Shown here: positions 19,393 through 29,930 of the stretch, piece after piece | How positions within the stretch are numbered: the stretch's first letter is position 1 | How the letters are laid out: every line of letters begins with the position of its first letter | Origin: Acanthosepion pharaonis | Lineage: Eukaryota; Mollusca; Cephalopoda; Sepiida; Sepiidae | Direction: 5' to 3' | Length of the DNA: 64,000 nt | Assembly: GCA_903632075.3 (NCBI GenBank) | Contig: CAHIKZ030005439.1 | Span: forward strand, 382,001 to 446,000 | Position numbers and translations under genes: made by a program | Notes under the pieces: model-generated | Seen by the model: the letters and a program-made list of their open reading frames with translations, nothing else | Told to the model about the DNA's origin: nothing | The model's database searches: none

Positions 19393-19457
<65 letters not shown>
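19393..19457. repeat. (TA)n microsatellite
   Basis: About 32 TA units. The sequence from 19,458 to 20,200 shows no gene, RNA or repeat relative that I can support. Confidence 0.95.
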
Positions 19458-19462
<5 letters not shown>

Positions 19463-20203
19463 TAGGGTAGGGTAGAAATACTACGAAAAACTATTAAGAC
19501 TTTTTATCGAAAATATTAATAGTACAGGAATGATATGCTTTAAATTAAAACATTTTGACTCCCGGTGTATCGTGATGTTTAATTTAGCTTTCTACTGCTT
19601 CATGTTATCGCGCTATTTTCTTTAATTGCCCCACATTGTAACAGTCGTTGCTTTGTGAGAAAATCTATTACTTATTGGAAATATCACTTTAGATAAAAGT
19701 TAGTATAATTATTGCTAGTGTAATATGAACTATTTAGACAGTTTAATTAGAAAATAAGAGAAATTGAATCTAAGTTAACGTAGACAGAACGAAGAGGCTA
19801 TCGTTGAACCGACACCTCCTTTAATGGCGATATTGTGCCAGATCTAATTAAAATGTATAGGGACTGTTGCTATAGTAACGGAGCTACGCCGATTGAATCC
19901 TTTTGGTAGAGATTAACATTGACCACTGTCGCGCATACACGCTAAATTATGACGTTGACTCTCACTTCCGTTGTTTATAGCGGTGCTTGGAATAAGAGTT
20001 TAGAGTGTGAACGTCTCGCCACACCCCAAAGATTTCATCAGTGACCATGACTTGCGTAGCAGTTCTTGGCCAAGCACACATTCCCTAGATCCGACAACCA
20101 CTGCGACTTTTTCATCTTCAAAAATCAAATCTAATCCCACTTGAAAGGAAAAAAATTTCAAGACGTCGAGGCAATACAAGAGAATGAGATGAGCTGCTCG
20201 CCC

Positions 20204-20645
20204 GTCCTGGGTATGACGATAAACTACAACCGGCAGCAAGACCTCTGATCGAGGGGTTTTGAGGAGCGTGGAACCACCTCTTAATTGCTGGTGTTCCCAG
20301 GTCCACCTTGAACCGGGGTACTAGCATCTGTTAGGGTCCCAGCTATGGGAAAATAGTTAACCCCCAAACTAGGAAAGTGTAAAAATAGGTTTTAATATTT
20401 TAATACCAGTAATACATTTTTGCAAAAGATTATTACCAGCAATGAGTTTTTAAAGAAAAAAATATTACCATCAATAAATTTTTGAAAAAAAAAAAAATTA
20501 CCAGCAATACATTTTTGAAAATAAATTTTGCCAGCAATACATTTTTGAAGGAAAAATGTTATCAGCAATGAGAGTCTTGTCGGCATTAAATAAGCCATTG
20601 AGGTTGATATGCAGTCAAACAAACCAAGCCAAACCGAGCTGCTCG
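20204..20645 (+). mobile_element. Composite repeat with internal tandem array (complete-looking copy)
   Basis: Three ordered parts. (1) A conserved block, 20,204-20,395, with AATTGCTGGTGTTCCCAG and GCTATGGGAAAATAGTTAAC. (2) An array of about five and a half units of 30-33 bases at 20,403-20,570, each starting TACCAGCAATACATTTTTGA or close to it. (3) An end block, 20,572-20,640, with GGCATTAAATAAGCCATTGA followed by GGTTGATATGC and AACCAAGCCAAACC. The same three parts occur in reverse order and orientation at 45,405-45,885. The plan (block, minisatellite, block, no ORF) resembles non-autonomous Helentron/DINE-like or pearl-type elements of molluscs, but I see no diagnostic termini. Confidence 0.7.
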
Positions 20646-21830
20646 CTATTCCAACCAAGGATTTCCAAGGAATGTTTCCATCAAAGGAAACGACGCTGGT
20701 TAAAGGTTTGGGATTCAAAAGAGGACTACTTCAAAGGAGATTAAATGCCGAATTGATATGTGTTGTAGTTTGTTTTTTTTTATAGCCCCACTACGAAAGA
20801 CGTCAAATTCATTCAGTCGACTAAATATGATGATGAAAAAAAATAATATCCAGTAATTTAAATCTCCGCTTTTCGCATATGCGGAAAATTATAAGAATTC
20901 CTCCATTTTCTTCCAAGCTGACTTGCAATTTTCTATTATTTCATTTATATTCAATAAGACTGATAATGCGTTTCTCACAATCTATTTTCTATGTAAGTAT
21001 GAAATTCAAATAATAATAATAATAATAAATGTCATTATTGATTGAATGTACATATGTACGGTAATAGTATTAACAGAATCTAAGTATGATTTATTGACAC
21101 AAGGCTTTCCATGCGTGGGTTTCACAGCAGGGTGCGGAGCCGCTCAACACGAGCATACAAGGTTGTCATCTCCTGGGAAGTTTTTTTTTCTCAGTGTCTG
21201 TCTTTCATTCAACAGCTGTTTATCAGTTCCAAGAGTCAGAAGCAAAGAGGAAAAGACGTGACATGAAAGCTAGACTGAACAGGCGACGACTGGCATTATT
21301 AACACACATTTAGCTTAACCGAAATAAAAATTGCTGTGGCTCATTCATCGATCCAATAAAAAAAAGCCAGGTGTGCCAATACGTTTACGGCCATTTGACT
21401 GTTAAAGAACCTGGTTCCCAGTTGGTCACCAAAAGCTAAAACGACGTCGAGTTTCATTGTGATTTAAGTAGTGTAGTACCCGTAAAAAATGTGACGGTTT
21501 TATTCATGCCTGTTTTTATTTGTATTTTTCAGTTGGATATTTTTTTTTTAAAAAATCTTAATTTCGTCTTATTTTTTAAAATCAATTCTTTCTCGAATTC
21601 GTTGCCTCTGGACTTTCTTTCTTCGCCAAACCACCGCCTTCTTTTGTTCAACAATTCTATGTTCTTAATAATTTATTAATTACGAAAACTTTAAGAAAAC
21701 AATATTTTTAACAAATATAATTCACTAATTCATCTAATTGGCTGTCGTTTCAAAATGTAATTAAAATTCTAAAAGAAGTCTTAGTTTTTATTTTTTAAAA
21801 CTTGTCTAGCGTATCCATATTATCTAAATA

Positions 21831-21869
<39 letters not shown>

Positions 21870-22130
21870 AATATTTTTATTTTTAATAAATTAATTATTT
21901 TTAATTAAAAATAAAAATCTATTAATTCCTAAGAAAGTATATTGTTTACGCTTCGGAGACGAAAATAAATTTGGCATATATGAACTTTCTAGTAGATATC
22001 GGCTTTTAAGAAGACCTGAACAAAATGATGTGCATTCTTTAAAAGGGTAATTCAACTTTTGTAGGCTGCAAGGCTCTATATGGCTAAGTGGATCATCCAG
22101 TAGTTTTATTCCCTGTCCTCTTTTTAATCA
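20646..22130. other. No gene seen; includes a (TA)n tract
   Basis: AT-rich sequence with (AAT)n at 21,012-21,028 and (TA)n at 21,834-21,867. The frames are short and motif-free. Confidence 0.5.
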
Positions 22131-22270
22131 ATTCACCCCAGGCAAGGCGACAGATCCACTGAGACGCAACGGAGGCTACTGAGAGTGAAAGAGAAGGAAA
22201 AGACATTAGAAAGAACTAAAAACCCAATCCTAAACAGGAAACAAGAGACAAACCTCTACTTTTGTTCAAA
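22130..22270 (-). pseudogene. LINE 3'-end fragment
   Basis: Plus-strand TTCACCCCAGGCAAGGCG (22,132) followed by a CTACTGAGAGTGAAAGAG-like stretch parallels 8349-8415 (TTCACCCTAAGCAAGGCG, then a run ending in AGAGAGTGGGAGCAAGAG), the 3' end of the nested LINE. Only this terminal piece is present. Confidence 0.5.
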
Positions 22271-22299
22271 AGACCGGGGAAGAGTGTGAACCGGACGAT

Positions 22300-22470
22300 A
22301 TAAAGGGGTAATATTGACGGGAGTTTTCCTTTCCAACTTTTTACTTAAGGTAGTTTAGAAACTTGATTCCATAATTATTTCCCCTTCTAGCTACAGGTGC
22401 TACACATTTTAATTGTTGCTACTATTGGAAAATATCTATTGATGTAGATTTGTTATTTGGTAAAGTTTAA
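22300..22470 (+). repeat. Interspersed repeat R1, partial copy
   Basis: TTTTCCTTTCCAAC..AAGGTAGT, CTTCTAGCTACAGGTGCTAC and TTAATTGTTGCTACTATTGG follow the R1 order seen at 39,755-40,035. Part of it is repeated at 22,470-22,580 (TTGTTATTTGGTAAAG twice). Confidence 0.45.
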
Positions 22471-23089
22471 TTCCTAACCCTTTGCTTTAGGTAGTAGAGA
22501 AAGGCAACATATTGATTATATCATGATTATATTATATCATGATGTGGTTTTTGTTATTTGGTAAAGACCTGTGATGTAAACAATCTTCCACAATTTTCCC
22601 TCTTTGTGTCTCTTTTTGACAGTTCTCGTTTGAAATTCGGTAGCAGCAGCATCCCAAACTTTTGAATACGAAGTCCGCACTTTCAAATTTTCGTGGGCCA
22701 TACAAAATTATCAGTATAGATGAGTGGATAGGTTTCACGTAGATCGATATTAAAATCAACATGACACAATTCAAAATAAAATATTTGGGGACAATTCCAA
22801 AAAAAAAAAAAAAGAATACAATGCCATATTGAGAAATTATATTGTATGATGAAAACTATCAAACGTCAGCAAATGCTCTGAAAAAAATAAATCATTATTT
22901 GACTAGAAAAAAATAAAGGCAGGCTGTACATTTGTCAATATTGCAAGTTGCTGCGGGTTGAATAAAATCTTGTGGCTGAGTGTACGTTGCCTGCCGGTCG
23001 TAGTTTGGTGACCTCTATTATACTTGAATAGGTAATGAGGTTTCTTTAACGAAAACAATGGGTGAAACCTAAGGATTAATCAATGTTCT

Positions 23090-23665
23090 ACGAATGTACT
23101 GGAGTCCCTAAGACAGTCTGATATTATGTTCAACTTCATTCTGGCATCTCCTCCCACGACGCTGGTACCAAACTGTATTGGACTCTTACGTTCCCTTGGA
23201 CAACATCAGTGGCGTGTAGAGGCGAGACGTGCTCCGTGACCAACCGCCGATCTCTCATAAAGCCCTACCAAGGCCTGCGCTCAGAAGAGGATACTCCAAC
23301 GTCGCTTCATTGCGATGGCAAAACACGGAAAGCAGCAGTCTACTGATAGAAGGATTCCGAAGGTCCTTCTGGCCACCGGTAAAAAGGGCATGAGGGAGAC
23401 CTCTTTTTTTTTCTTAAAGGACGTCAACAAAAGCGACATGAGGGCGATGGACATGGGCATTGATAGGTGGGAAGACGGAGCCAACGATCTCTTACGCTGG
23501 ACACGCGATTTATGGCCAGAAGAGAAGAAACGGGGGCTTACCCACGTAATGAAGCGTGGTCGAAGTAAAGAAAACATCACGGCAAAACCGGGGTAGAGCG
23601 TCTTCACATACATTCGTTACAATCGAGACTGTCACTCTCGTGTGAGCTTGAACAGGCATTACAGA
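23090..23665 (+). pseudogene. LINE ORF2 C-terminus with decayed terminal zinc finger
   Basis: The open frame 23,315-23,596 reads RRIPKVLLATGKKGMRETSF, then FLKDVNKSDMRAMDMGIDRW and a basic tail. This is the C-terminal domain that in many LINE polymerases reads R-I-P-K/x-G-x-R-x-x-G-G-x-x-x-R-F-K-D, a K-x-x-x-L-x-x-x-x-I segment and then x-W-E. A frameshift later, 23,608-23,667 encodes NRDCHSRVSLNRHYR and a stop. This corresponds to the terminal C2H2 finger of such ORFs (D-C-H-S-R-x-G-L-x-x-H), with its first cysteine pair lost. It is 5'-truncated. A T-run at 23,404 is inside the frame. Confidence 0.7.
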
Positions 23666-23667
23666 TG

Positions 23668-24189
23668 ATGTGCTGCCATCAACAGTTGAGGCATAACTTT
23701 TTGGGACACAGATCCTTGGTTTTTCGAGTCCGACGGATGTCACATATAAAAAGCCAAAGTACTAATCCAAACAACAAAAATAAGGTTACTAGCACGATTA
23801 GTTCAATAAATAGCAGACATGGGAATATTAAAGAATGCTTTATTTATGTAATCATCATCATCGTCGTCATCAACATCGTTGTTTCATGACCGAGTGTGGT
23901 CGAAGGGTTGTTGTGCAACTGAGCACCTGGGCAGTCCCCCTCCACATATCTGGGTTAAAAGCTGAAGTATCCATTCATGCTTAACATGAATCGGGCAAGT
24001 AGACCTGGTGGAGCCTATCCCTCTCCATGTTAAACTACAGCCGATATCTTCCTGCTTAAAGGCTCGCCTTGATCATGAACGTGTAGTTCTTGATTCCATC
24101 AATGGAACGATCTGCCCTGGTCTTTGACTTCAATTCATCTCCCCACCCAGCGATGCCGTGTTTCCACTGCACCGGCTGCGTACATAGCC
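23668..24189. other. Unassigned stretch leading into the minisatellite
   Basis: Relatively GC-rich from about 23,880 on. Short (ATC)n runs at 23,850-23,880. The block 23,885-24,180 could be another repeat family, but I could not match it within the window. Confidence 0.35.
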
Positions 24190-24640
24190 AAGACGCCCAT
24201 TCTATCCCATTATGCTAGACAGCCATTGAGCGTACAAGAAGCTTCATCGCCCTTTGACGCCCAGTTTATCCCATTGTGCTAGACGGCCGTTGAGCGTACA
24301 AAAGGCCCTTTGACGCCCGGTCGTATTGTGCCAGACCGCCGTTGAGCGTACAAGAAGTTCCATCCGCCCTTTGACGCCCAGTTTATCCCATTGTGCTAAA
24401 CGGCCGTTGAGCGTACAAGAAGCTTCATCCGCCCTTTGACGCCCGGTCTATCCCATTGTGCCAGACCGCCGTTGAGCGTACAAGAAGTTCCATCCGCCCT
24501 TTGACGCCCAGTTTATCCCATTGTGCTAGACGGCCGTTGAGCGTACAAGAAGCTTCATCCGCCCTTTGACGCCCGGTCTATCCCATTGGGCTTGACGCCC
24601 CATTGAGCGTACAAGAAGCTTCCTCCGACCTTTGACGGTT
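24190..24640. repeat. 65-bp minisatellite with two-unit higher-order pattern
   Basis: GACGCC (or GACGG) starts recur at 24,192, 24,256, 24,312, 24,373, 24,438, 24,503, 24,568 and 24,634, giving spacings of 64, 56, 61, 65, 65, 65 and 66. Each unit contains ATCCCATT (mostly), a GCT/GCC-AGAC block and TTGAGCGTACAA. Units alternate between type A (CCCAGTTTATC..CTAGACGGCCG..AAGCTTCATC) and type B (CCCGGTCTATC..CCAGACCGCCG..AAGTTCCATC), so the true period in the middle is about 130 bases. It is much more GC-rich than its surroundings. Confidence 0.9.
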
Positions 24641-24924
24641 TTGTTTTCTTTATTAATCCTGTTAGGTATCTATTTACCCTCCTCAACAAGTGCAGAATCG
24701 GTTTAGTGTTTTTGAAATGCTGCACTGAAAACACTTCTGTCATAAGCAATTTCACAAGTAAGTAAACTAAGGTGACTGCCCGCTTCTGAGTTTGCATATC
24801 TGCTACAATTGTTAACTATTCCCTGTTGCAGACGCCTTCTTTGGCACATTTGTTTTTGTTCAATACCCAACACCAACATGTGGTTTATACTGCAAACATA
24901 CTAAGTGGGCCTTAATTACAGTAA

Positions 24925-25215
24925 GATAATCTGGTATGCTCAACAGGCCAGTACACTCACACACTCGGTCACGATGACTTGTACTTTCGTTTTAGAACAA
25001 TCATTGACGGCCTTCGAACAGTTCCGACAACCGGATTTCATTCACAAAGCTAGCCTCAACTTGTGTCATGGTTTTCAGGAACTTCCAAACGGTACCACAC
25101 GCTGCGATCGTCTTCCCCAGTCGATATTACCAAGACCTCACCTTCCTGACAAATCGACGATGTTCTGAACGCTAACGATCTAACAACTAGGTCACTTCGT
25201 TTCAATCTGTGCTTC
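24925..25215 (-). mobile_element. tRNA-derived SINE, family C
   Basis: On the minus strand it has the same layout as 60,385-60,690. A degenerate tRNA head near 25,200-25,145 (GACCTAGTTGTTAGATCGTT) is followed by blocks whose plus-strand reading is AAATCGACGATGTTC, ATGGTTTTCAGG, CAAAGCTAGCCTCAACTTGT and CACGATGACTTGTACTTTCG. Apparent protein similarity between this stretch and the frame at 60,143-60,685 is the translated SINE, not a gene. Confidence 0.6.
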
Positions 25216-26297
25216 GCTCTATATAGCCGACTCTTTTGTTAGTGTAGATATTCAGTCAGCTGAAAAGAACAAACTCATAGTGGTAAAGCACTCTGTAGGA
25301 AACGCACTCACTCACTCACAGTATTTTGTTTACCACGACTCTATGGTAGGAGCCCCACATCTTTCATTAGAGTCTTCATTTTATATATATAACCATTCGG
25401 GCGCCAGCCTACCAGGCAGACCGAGCAATGTACTGAGGAACATTAGCTACTCGATTTAACACATTCTAATAAGATTGTCAGTTTACTAATGCGAAAGGAA
25501 AATGGCTTATGGTTTAACATTTGTGTTAAAACTAATTTTTGCATCCTGACCGATGATTATTAAAAAAACATTGACCGCCAATTATTCTGGCTGTTCCGGC
25601 GTCGATTTTTTTTTTCACAAAATTTTACTCGGATTAAAAGTATTGCAGTCACGTGTGTTCTTTTTCACTTTTGTTATAGTAAATAATTGTTTGTGCAAAC
25701 ATTCATTCATTTTTTCACTTTAATGACGTATTGTGTATTTACGCGGATAGCGTAACAGTCATAGAGGCGAAAAATGTTAGTCGTTGTGTCGGGTTCAAAT
25801 TACGACCATGTCCGATATATCCACTTTTGTACTAATTCCCTTAGAAAAGGTATAAATCCATTTATTCTCTCCTCCTATGAGTTAAATATTAAGGTAGACT
25901 GATCTCTATGCATCTGAGTGGCAGAAAACCTAAGGAAAGGAAATTTTACATTCCAAACAGAAAAGACAACAGGAAACTATTCCACTTTCACAAGAAATCA
26001 TGGCATTTTAAAGATAATAAAAATAGGAATATGTGGCGAATCATGGCAATTGTCAGTACTCACGAATTAATAAGAACAATACAGAAAAAAAGAAGTATTA
26101 TGCATAATAACGTTAGATTATCTTAGAAGGGGTATTGGCGTTAATAATAATAATAATAATGATAATGATTTTGGACGAGACTTTTACATCGTTTATGTTG
26201 TTTTCATCGCAGCTGTCAGATTGTTTTCTTTTATATCATTTTTTTTTGGGGGGGGCTTCCATCAAGAATAGAAATACATTTTCACTATAGATACGTC
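25216..26297. other. Unassigned; one tRNA-like B-box
   Basis: A possible SINE head occurs at 25,745-25,815 (GCGGATAGCGTAACAGTCAT, then GGGTTCAAATTACGAC), with promoter-box-like spacing but no identified body. The rest, including (AAT)n at 26,143-26,160, shows nothing supportable. Confidence 0.35.
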
Positions 26298-26367
26298 AGT
26301 CATAAAAAGTAAACAAACGTTAGATTGCAAATTCATTAAATCCAGCTACTAGAGAGAAATAGTATAA

Positions 26368-26394
26368 TCTCTATCTATAAAAGGCAGGATGCAC

Positions 26395-26428
<34 letters not shown>

Positions 26429-27156
26429 CGAATGCATGGTCGCAATTTTCGACGGATTTGCACCAAAATTTACATGCACATGCTCCAAGTTAGCGAAAAG
26501 GCCAAGACCGATTTTGCATTTCCCAACTCCCATCGATAGTGGAAATAATCAATTTTTTCATGTTTCTACGGCAGTTTTTGTGTAATTTGAGGCAATTTTG
26601 TACTGGCCAGAGGAGAGCCTATAGCTGGCTGCCCGAAAAGGCAGGAAGATTCTATTGAGTGAGAGCCAAAAAGCTGACTGACACGAATGTTAACTAGCAT
26701 GCTAGCATGCAAAAAAAATCGGTAGCTGCATTCGTCACAAGTGGGAAAAATTTAAATCTGCATGGCACTTTACTCCAATTGGCTCATTCGCTTGCTTAAA
26801 CTCAACATTGATTCTGATTCCGCAGAACTGGGTTGGGTGTGAAAAAGTATTTGTTGTTAACATTCTTTTTTCATTCGGTTTTTCTAGTTACGAATCCTTT
26901 TTTAAATCTGATCGTTTTGTGTTCATTTTGTTTAGTTCTTTGTTCGTAACATATTTAATGTTTAGTATAGAGCTTAGAAAAAAATTCGCAGTGTTAGATA
27001 GGCAAGAAGTAAGGCATGTAGCCACATCAGCACGGCAAAGGCACTCCTTTAAAGGCAAGGAAAAGCAAAAAATATTTTAAGTCAAGTCATAGCGATTGCT
27101 GTATGAGTCGTACGATTTTTGAATCAAGCACGGGCAACGCCAGGCCATGCTGATAG
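26368..27156 (+). mobile_element. Helitron-like non-autonomous insertion with resolved boundaries
   Basis: The 789-bp insert starts TCTCTATCTATAAAAGGCAG and ends …CCATGCTGATAG. It lies between A (26,367) and T (27,157) without a target duplication. The same flanks, joined directly, occur at 29,941-30,041. The 5' end is followed by (TG)n (26,396-26,427) and by CGACGGATTTGCACCAAAAT, which resembles the 5' region of the insert at 36,885-37,566. The 3' end carries CGGGCAACGCCAGG about 14 bases before the terminus, the position of the Helitron subterminal hairpin, although the stem is mutated and the terminal CTRR motif is degenerate (CTGATAG). No Rep or helicase domain is encoded. Confidence 0.75.
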
Positions 27157-27197
27157 TACTACATAAAATGATAATGTTAATCCAATTATACAATTCC

Positions 27198-27198
<1 letters not shown>

Positions 27199-27252
<54 letters not shown>
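27199..27252. repeat. (TA)n microsatellite
   Basis: About 27 TA units; the mariner at 27,251 begins at its right edge. Confidence 0.95.
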
Positions 27253-27257
<5 letters not shown>

Positions 27258-28112
27258 CGATGGATAAATTGTCGTCTAAATTACGTAAAAAAAAAAAAAA
27301 AAAAGAAAAAATAACACTGACTTCTCATTTTAACAGATATATTTACCAAACTTACACAAAAATATCTTGAGTATGAGTAAATTTCTTCAATAAAATCGCC
27401 ATTGCTTTCAACTACGGCCAACAGATGACTTCAGAATCTCCTGCAACGCTTTTGGACGGCCTCCTTGTTTAAGTTGGTGAATGCTGCGATAATTCTTGCC
27501 TTGTTCATCTTTGGTGTTGCAAAGAGTTTTGTTGGTTTCTCGCTCAGCTGCGACCCACACATAATAATCAAGGGGGTTGCAGTCTGGGGAGTTGGGTGGC
27601 CAAATGTAAGGGATGATGTGACCGCAGAAATTCTCTGACAGCCATGACTGGGTTCTTCAGCTTATGTGGCATGGTGCAGAGTCCTGTTTCCAGACATAGT
27701 CTTTCAGCAGCCATCCTCTTGACCAAGGGCAGCACTAACCCCTCAAGGCACTTGATGTAGACTTGAGTCTGATGCCTTCGCCAACAAATTCGGAAGTTCT
27801 TTTCTTATCAGAACGATCAGAGTGAGTTTTCCGAGCTGCCATACATTCGTAATCACCATTCGACTCATCCACCTCTTTTCGAATCCTCTCCACTGTTTTC
27901 AGATTGATACCCAATCACATTAAAATATTCGTACTGGAGCTTCCGGTGCGAATGCCAAACAGTGCAGCATTCCGTTTCCAAATATCAGGTCATGGTGATC
28001 TTTTTCTCACAGACGGTGCCCAACTGATCCTACTATACTCTGCAGTCGACAAAATACAAAACAAACAAAACGAAATTAAAAATGGCGATAATTTAACCAT
28101 TGCACCCTGTAT
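27251..28112 (-). mobile_element. Mariner-type element with decayed transposase
   Basis: Terminal inverted repeats: the left TAGTGCGATGGATAAATTGT (27,253) matches the right end read in reverse complement, GGGTGCAATGGTTAAATTAT, both next to TA. On the minus strand the broken coding region keeps VYIKCLEGLVLPLVKRMAAE (about 27,765-27,706), the second catalytic aspartate in DYVWKQDSAPCH (about 27,703-27,668) and the third in YIWPPNSPDCNPLDYYVW (about 27,608-27,555). A C-terminal VVESNGDFIEEIYSY follows. There is a stop just after the QDSAPCH box, and frameshifts remove the N-terminal half. It lies at the right end of a (TA)n tract, consistent with TA targeting. A LINE fragment begins immediately beyond the right terminus. 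Confidence 0.8.
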
Positions 28113-28149
28113 ATATTTGAGACTTTCTTGATGCAGTCACAACTTCTTT

Positions 28150-28525
28150 GTTGCAAGTATAAATGACGACAGAATACCTAAGGTCCTAATGTATAACCAG
28201 CTTGACAGTGAACAAAGGACTGTGGGACGGCTTTGGCTCAGTTATGAAGACAAGCTAAAGAGTGACCCTTTCAACTGTCAGTGTGTCTCATATTAACTTC
28301 GAGCGAGTTGCCCTGGATAGGAATAACTGGAGATATATTTGTTCCAGAGTGGTATCAGAAAATTTCGAAATTAGTCGTAGTGACTGGCGAAAGACAACGG
28401 CGAAGTGTCAGTAAATATTCCTTTTGCTATGGCCCGAGACCTTCAATCTTGCACAATATGTGGACTCTTATGCAGGTCACTAGCAGGAATGAAGTGTCAC
28501 ATACGAAACAAACATAAAAAATGAA
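28150..28525 (+). pseudogene. LINE ORF2 C-terminus ending in an intact C2H2 zinc finger
   Basis: Frames read NDDRIPKVLMYNQLDSEQRT, then VGRLWLSYEDKLKS (28,163-28,265), the R-I-P-K…G-R/Q-x-x-x-R-Y-K-D-x-L-K domain of LINE polymerases. After frameshifts come DRNNWRYICSR (28,316-28,350) and, at 28,429-28,518, the finger CTICGLLCRSLAGMKCHIRN followed by KH, with exact C-x2-C-x12-H-x4-H spacing, then a stop. Such terminal fingers are a known feature of one LINE group. It is 5'-truncated at the mariner boundary. Confidence 0.7.
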
Positions 28526-28576
28526 TGAGATTGTCAGATTCTTTATATGAAATCGACGAGAGTCCATCACTCACAG

Positions 28577-28577
<1 letters not shown>

Positions 28578-28665
<88 letters not shown>
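28578..28665. repeat. (CA)n(TA)n microsatellite
   Basis: (CA)n at 28,578-28,608 then (TA)n to 28,664; it abuts the family D SINE palindrome. Confidence 0.95.
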
Positions 28666-28667
<2 letters not shown>

Positions 28668-28784
28668 AAAGACATTTTATGTTTAACATTCTTTTTATGG
28701 ATACAAGTATTTATGTAAATGCTCTGTATCTATAAAAAGAATATTAAACATAAAATGTCTTTAAATAATTGTCGGACTTTGTCC

Positions 28785-28790
<6 letters not shown>
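28666..28790. mobile_element. SINE family D inverted fragment pair between TA tracts
   Basis: The left arm AAAGACATTTTATGTTTAAC (28,668) is repeated in reverse complement as GTTAAACAT-type sequence ending TAAAATGTCTTTAAA (28,751-28,765). The centre holds AATGCTCTGTATCTAT. The right end carries GTCGGACTTTGTCCATTTC, the 3' tail of the SINE at 922-960. The tRNA heads are gone. Pure (TA)n lies on both sides. Confidence 0.75.

Positions 28791-28855
<65 letters not shown>
28791..28855. repeat. (TA)n microsatellite
   Basis: About 32 TA units. Confidence 0.95.
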
Positions 28856-28859
<4 letters not shown>

Positions 28860-29191
28860 GGATGATATGTACTCTTGGGAAATCCAGTTAAGTTCTCTAG
28901 AGAAAAGGATAATATTAAAAACAGTGGCTCTTACTGCTATTAACGCATTGCTCTCAAGTATGAATTCAGCTCTCATGGCTACTGGCGTATTTCGTATAGA
29001 ATACATTAAAAAGTCCCTTTCTCTCTACCGCGCGACGACAGCCGATGGGTAGGATCCCTGAGTGATGCCTAATCGATCGGTTTTCAATCCTGGCTTGAAA
29101 TAATCGGACGTATAGCCATTTTATACTGAAGAGCTGTGATACAGCGAAACAGTCTGTCTGTCTGTGGATCACTACATATATGCCTGTGGAT

Positions 29192-29195
<4 letters not shown>
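28856..29195. other. Unassigned; contains a short repeat shared with 5,240-5,308
   Basis: 29,093-29,185 (ATCGGACGT.., GATACAGCGAAACAGTCTGT, GTGGATGAC) matches 5240-5305. The open frame at 28,867-29,052 has no motif I recognise and I do not call it a gene. Confidence 0.5.

Positions 29196-29246
<51 letters not shown>
29196..29246. repeat. (TA)n microsatellite
   Basis: About 25 TA units between the shared short repeat and the Penelope-like 3' region. Confidence 0.95.
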
Positions 29247-29248
<2 letters not shown>

Positions 29249-29249
29249 A

Positions 29250-29748
29250 ATCAATTCAAATAATTAAATCAAGTAATAAACAAATTAAGAATTGCTCCAG
29301 CCAAAATAATAGTTAGAATAAACTACAGCAATCAACCACAAGATTGAATAAATAGCTTTATCTTCCCAAACAAAAACAAAACCATTAAATAAGCGATATA
29401 AACAAATTTTTACTACGTTAATAAAACTCCGATTAAAATAAAAATAAATAAATAAATATATAAGAAATAAAAAATAAATAAAAACAAGTAAAATAATTTA
29501 ACCCAAATATATAAATAAACAAATAAAAATAACCGCCAAAATAGACTACCCACAATGAAGCACTGGCCCGCATATATAAATAGCCGAGAAAAAAACCAAC
29601 ACTTGTGGCCTGACAATTGCATCTAGCATGAAACAGCCTGTCGCCTCTAAGTGTTGACTTCAATGTTCACTTTTATATTCACACACGCTCTATCTCTGAT
29701 ATTGAGCATTTTATCCTTTAAATATAGCACATCTTAAGACTATATTTC

Positions 29749-29750
<2 letters not shown>
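29250..29750 (+). mobile_element. Penelope-like element, 3' region
   Basis: ACAAATTTTTACTACGTTA (29,404) is the same junction sequence found at 52,499, immediately after the GIY-YIG remnant of the long copy. What follows is A-rich (TAAATAAATA), then GTGGCCTGACAATTGCATCT and the terminal blocks through ATATAGCACATCTTAAGAC. No coding sequence remains. Its (TA)n tail runs 29,752-29,792. Confidence 0.65.
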
Positions 29751-29751
<1 letters not shown>

Positions 29752-29791
<40 letters not shown>

Positions 29792-29792
29792 G
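29752..29792. repeat. (TA)n microsatellite
   Basis: About 20 TA units at the end of the Penelope-like fragment. Confidence 0.95.
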
Positions 29793-29930
29793 CATCAATT
29801 AAAGTAAAAGGGCTTCAACCAGTTAAGTAAAACAAAGACATATTTCAAATCAACAGTTACGTCTGGTTTAAGAGTAATCTTCTAAAGTTATTTTTTTCTC
29901 TCTTCTTATTTATTATATATATATAAGCCA

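Noticed and set aside
20000..20239. Minus-strand 79-residue frame as a gene
   Set aside because: No motif or homologue recognised; it overlaps the start of the composite repeat.
23850..24640. CRISPR-like array
   Set aside because: Spacing is regular, but the whole ~65-base unit is conserved and there are no unique spacers. It is a minisatellite, and the context is eukaryotic.
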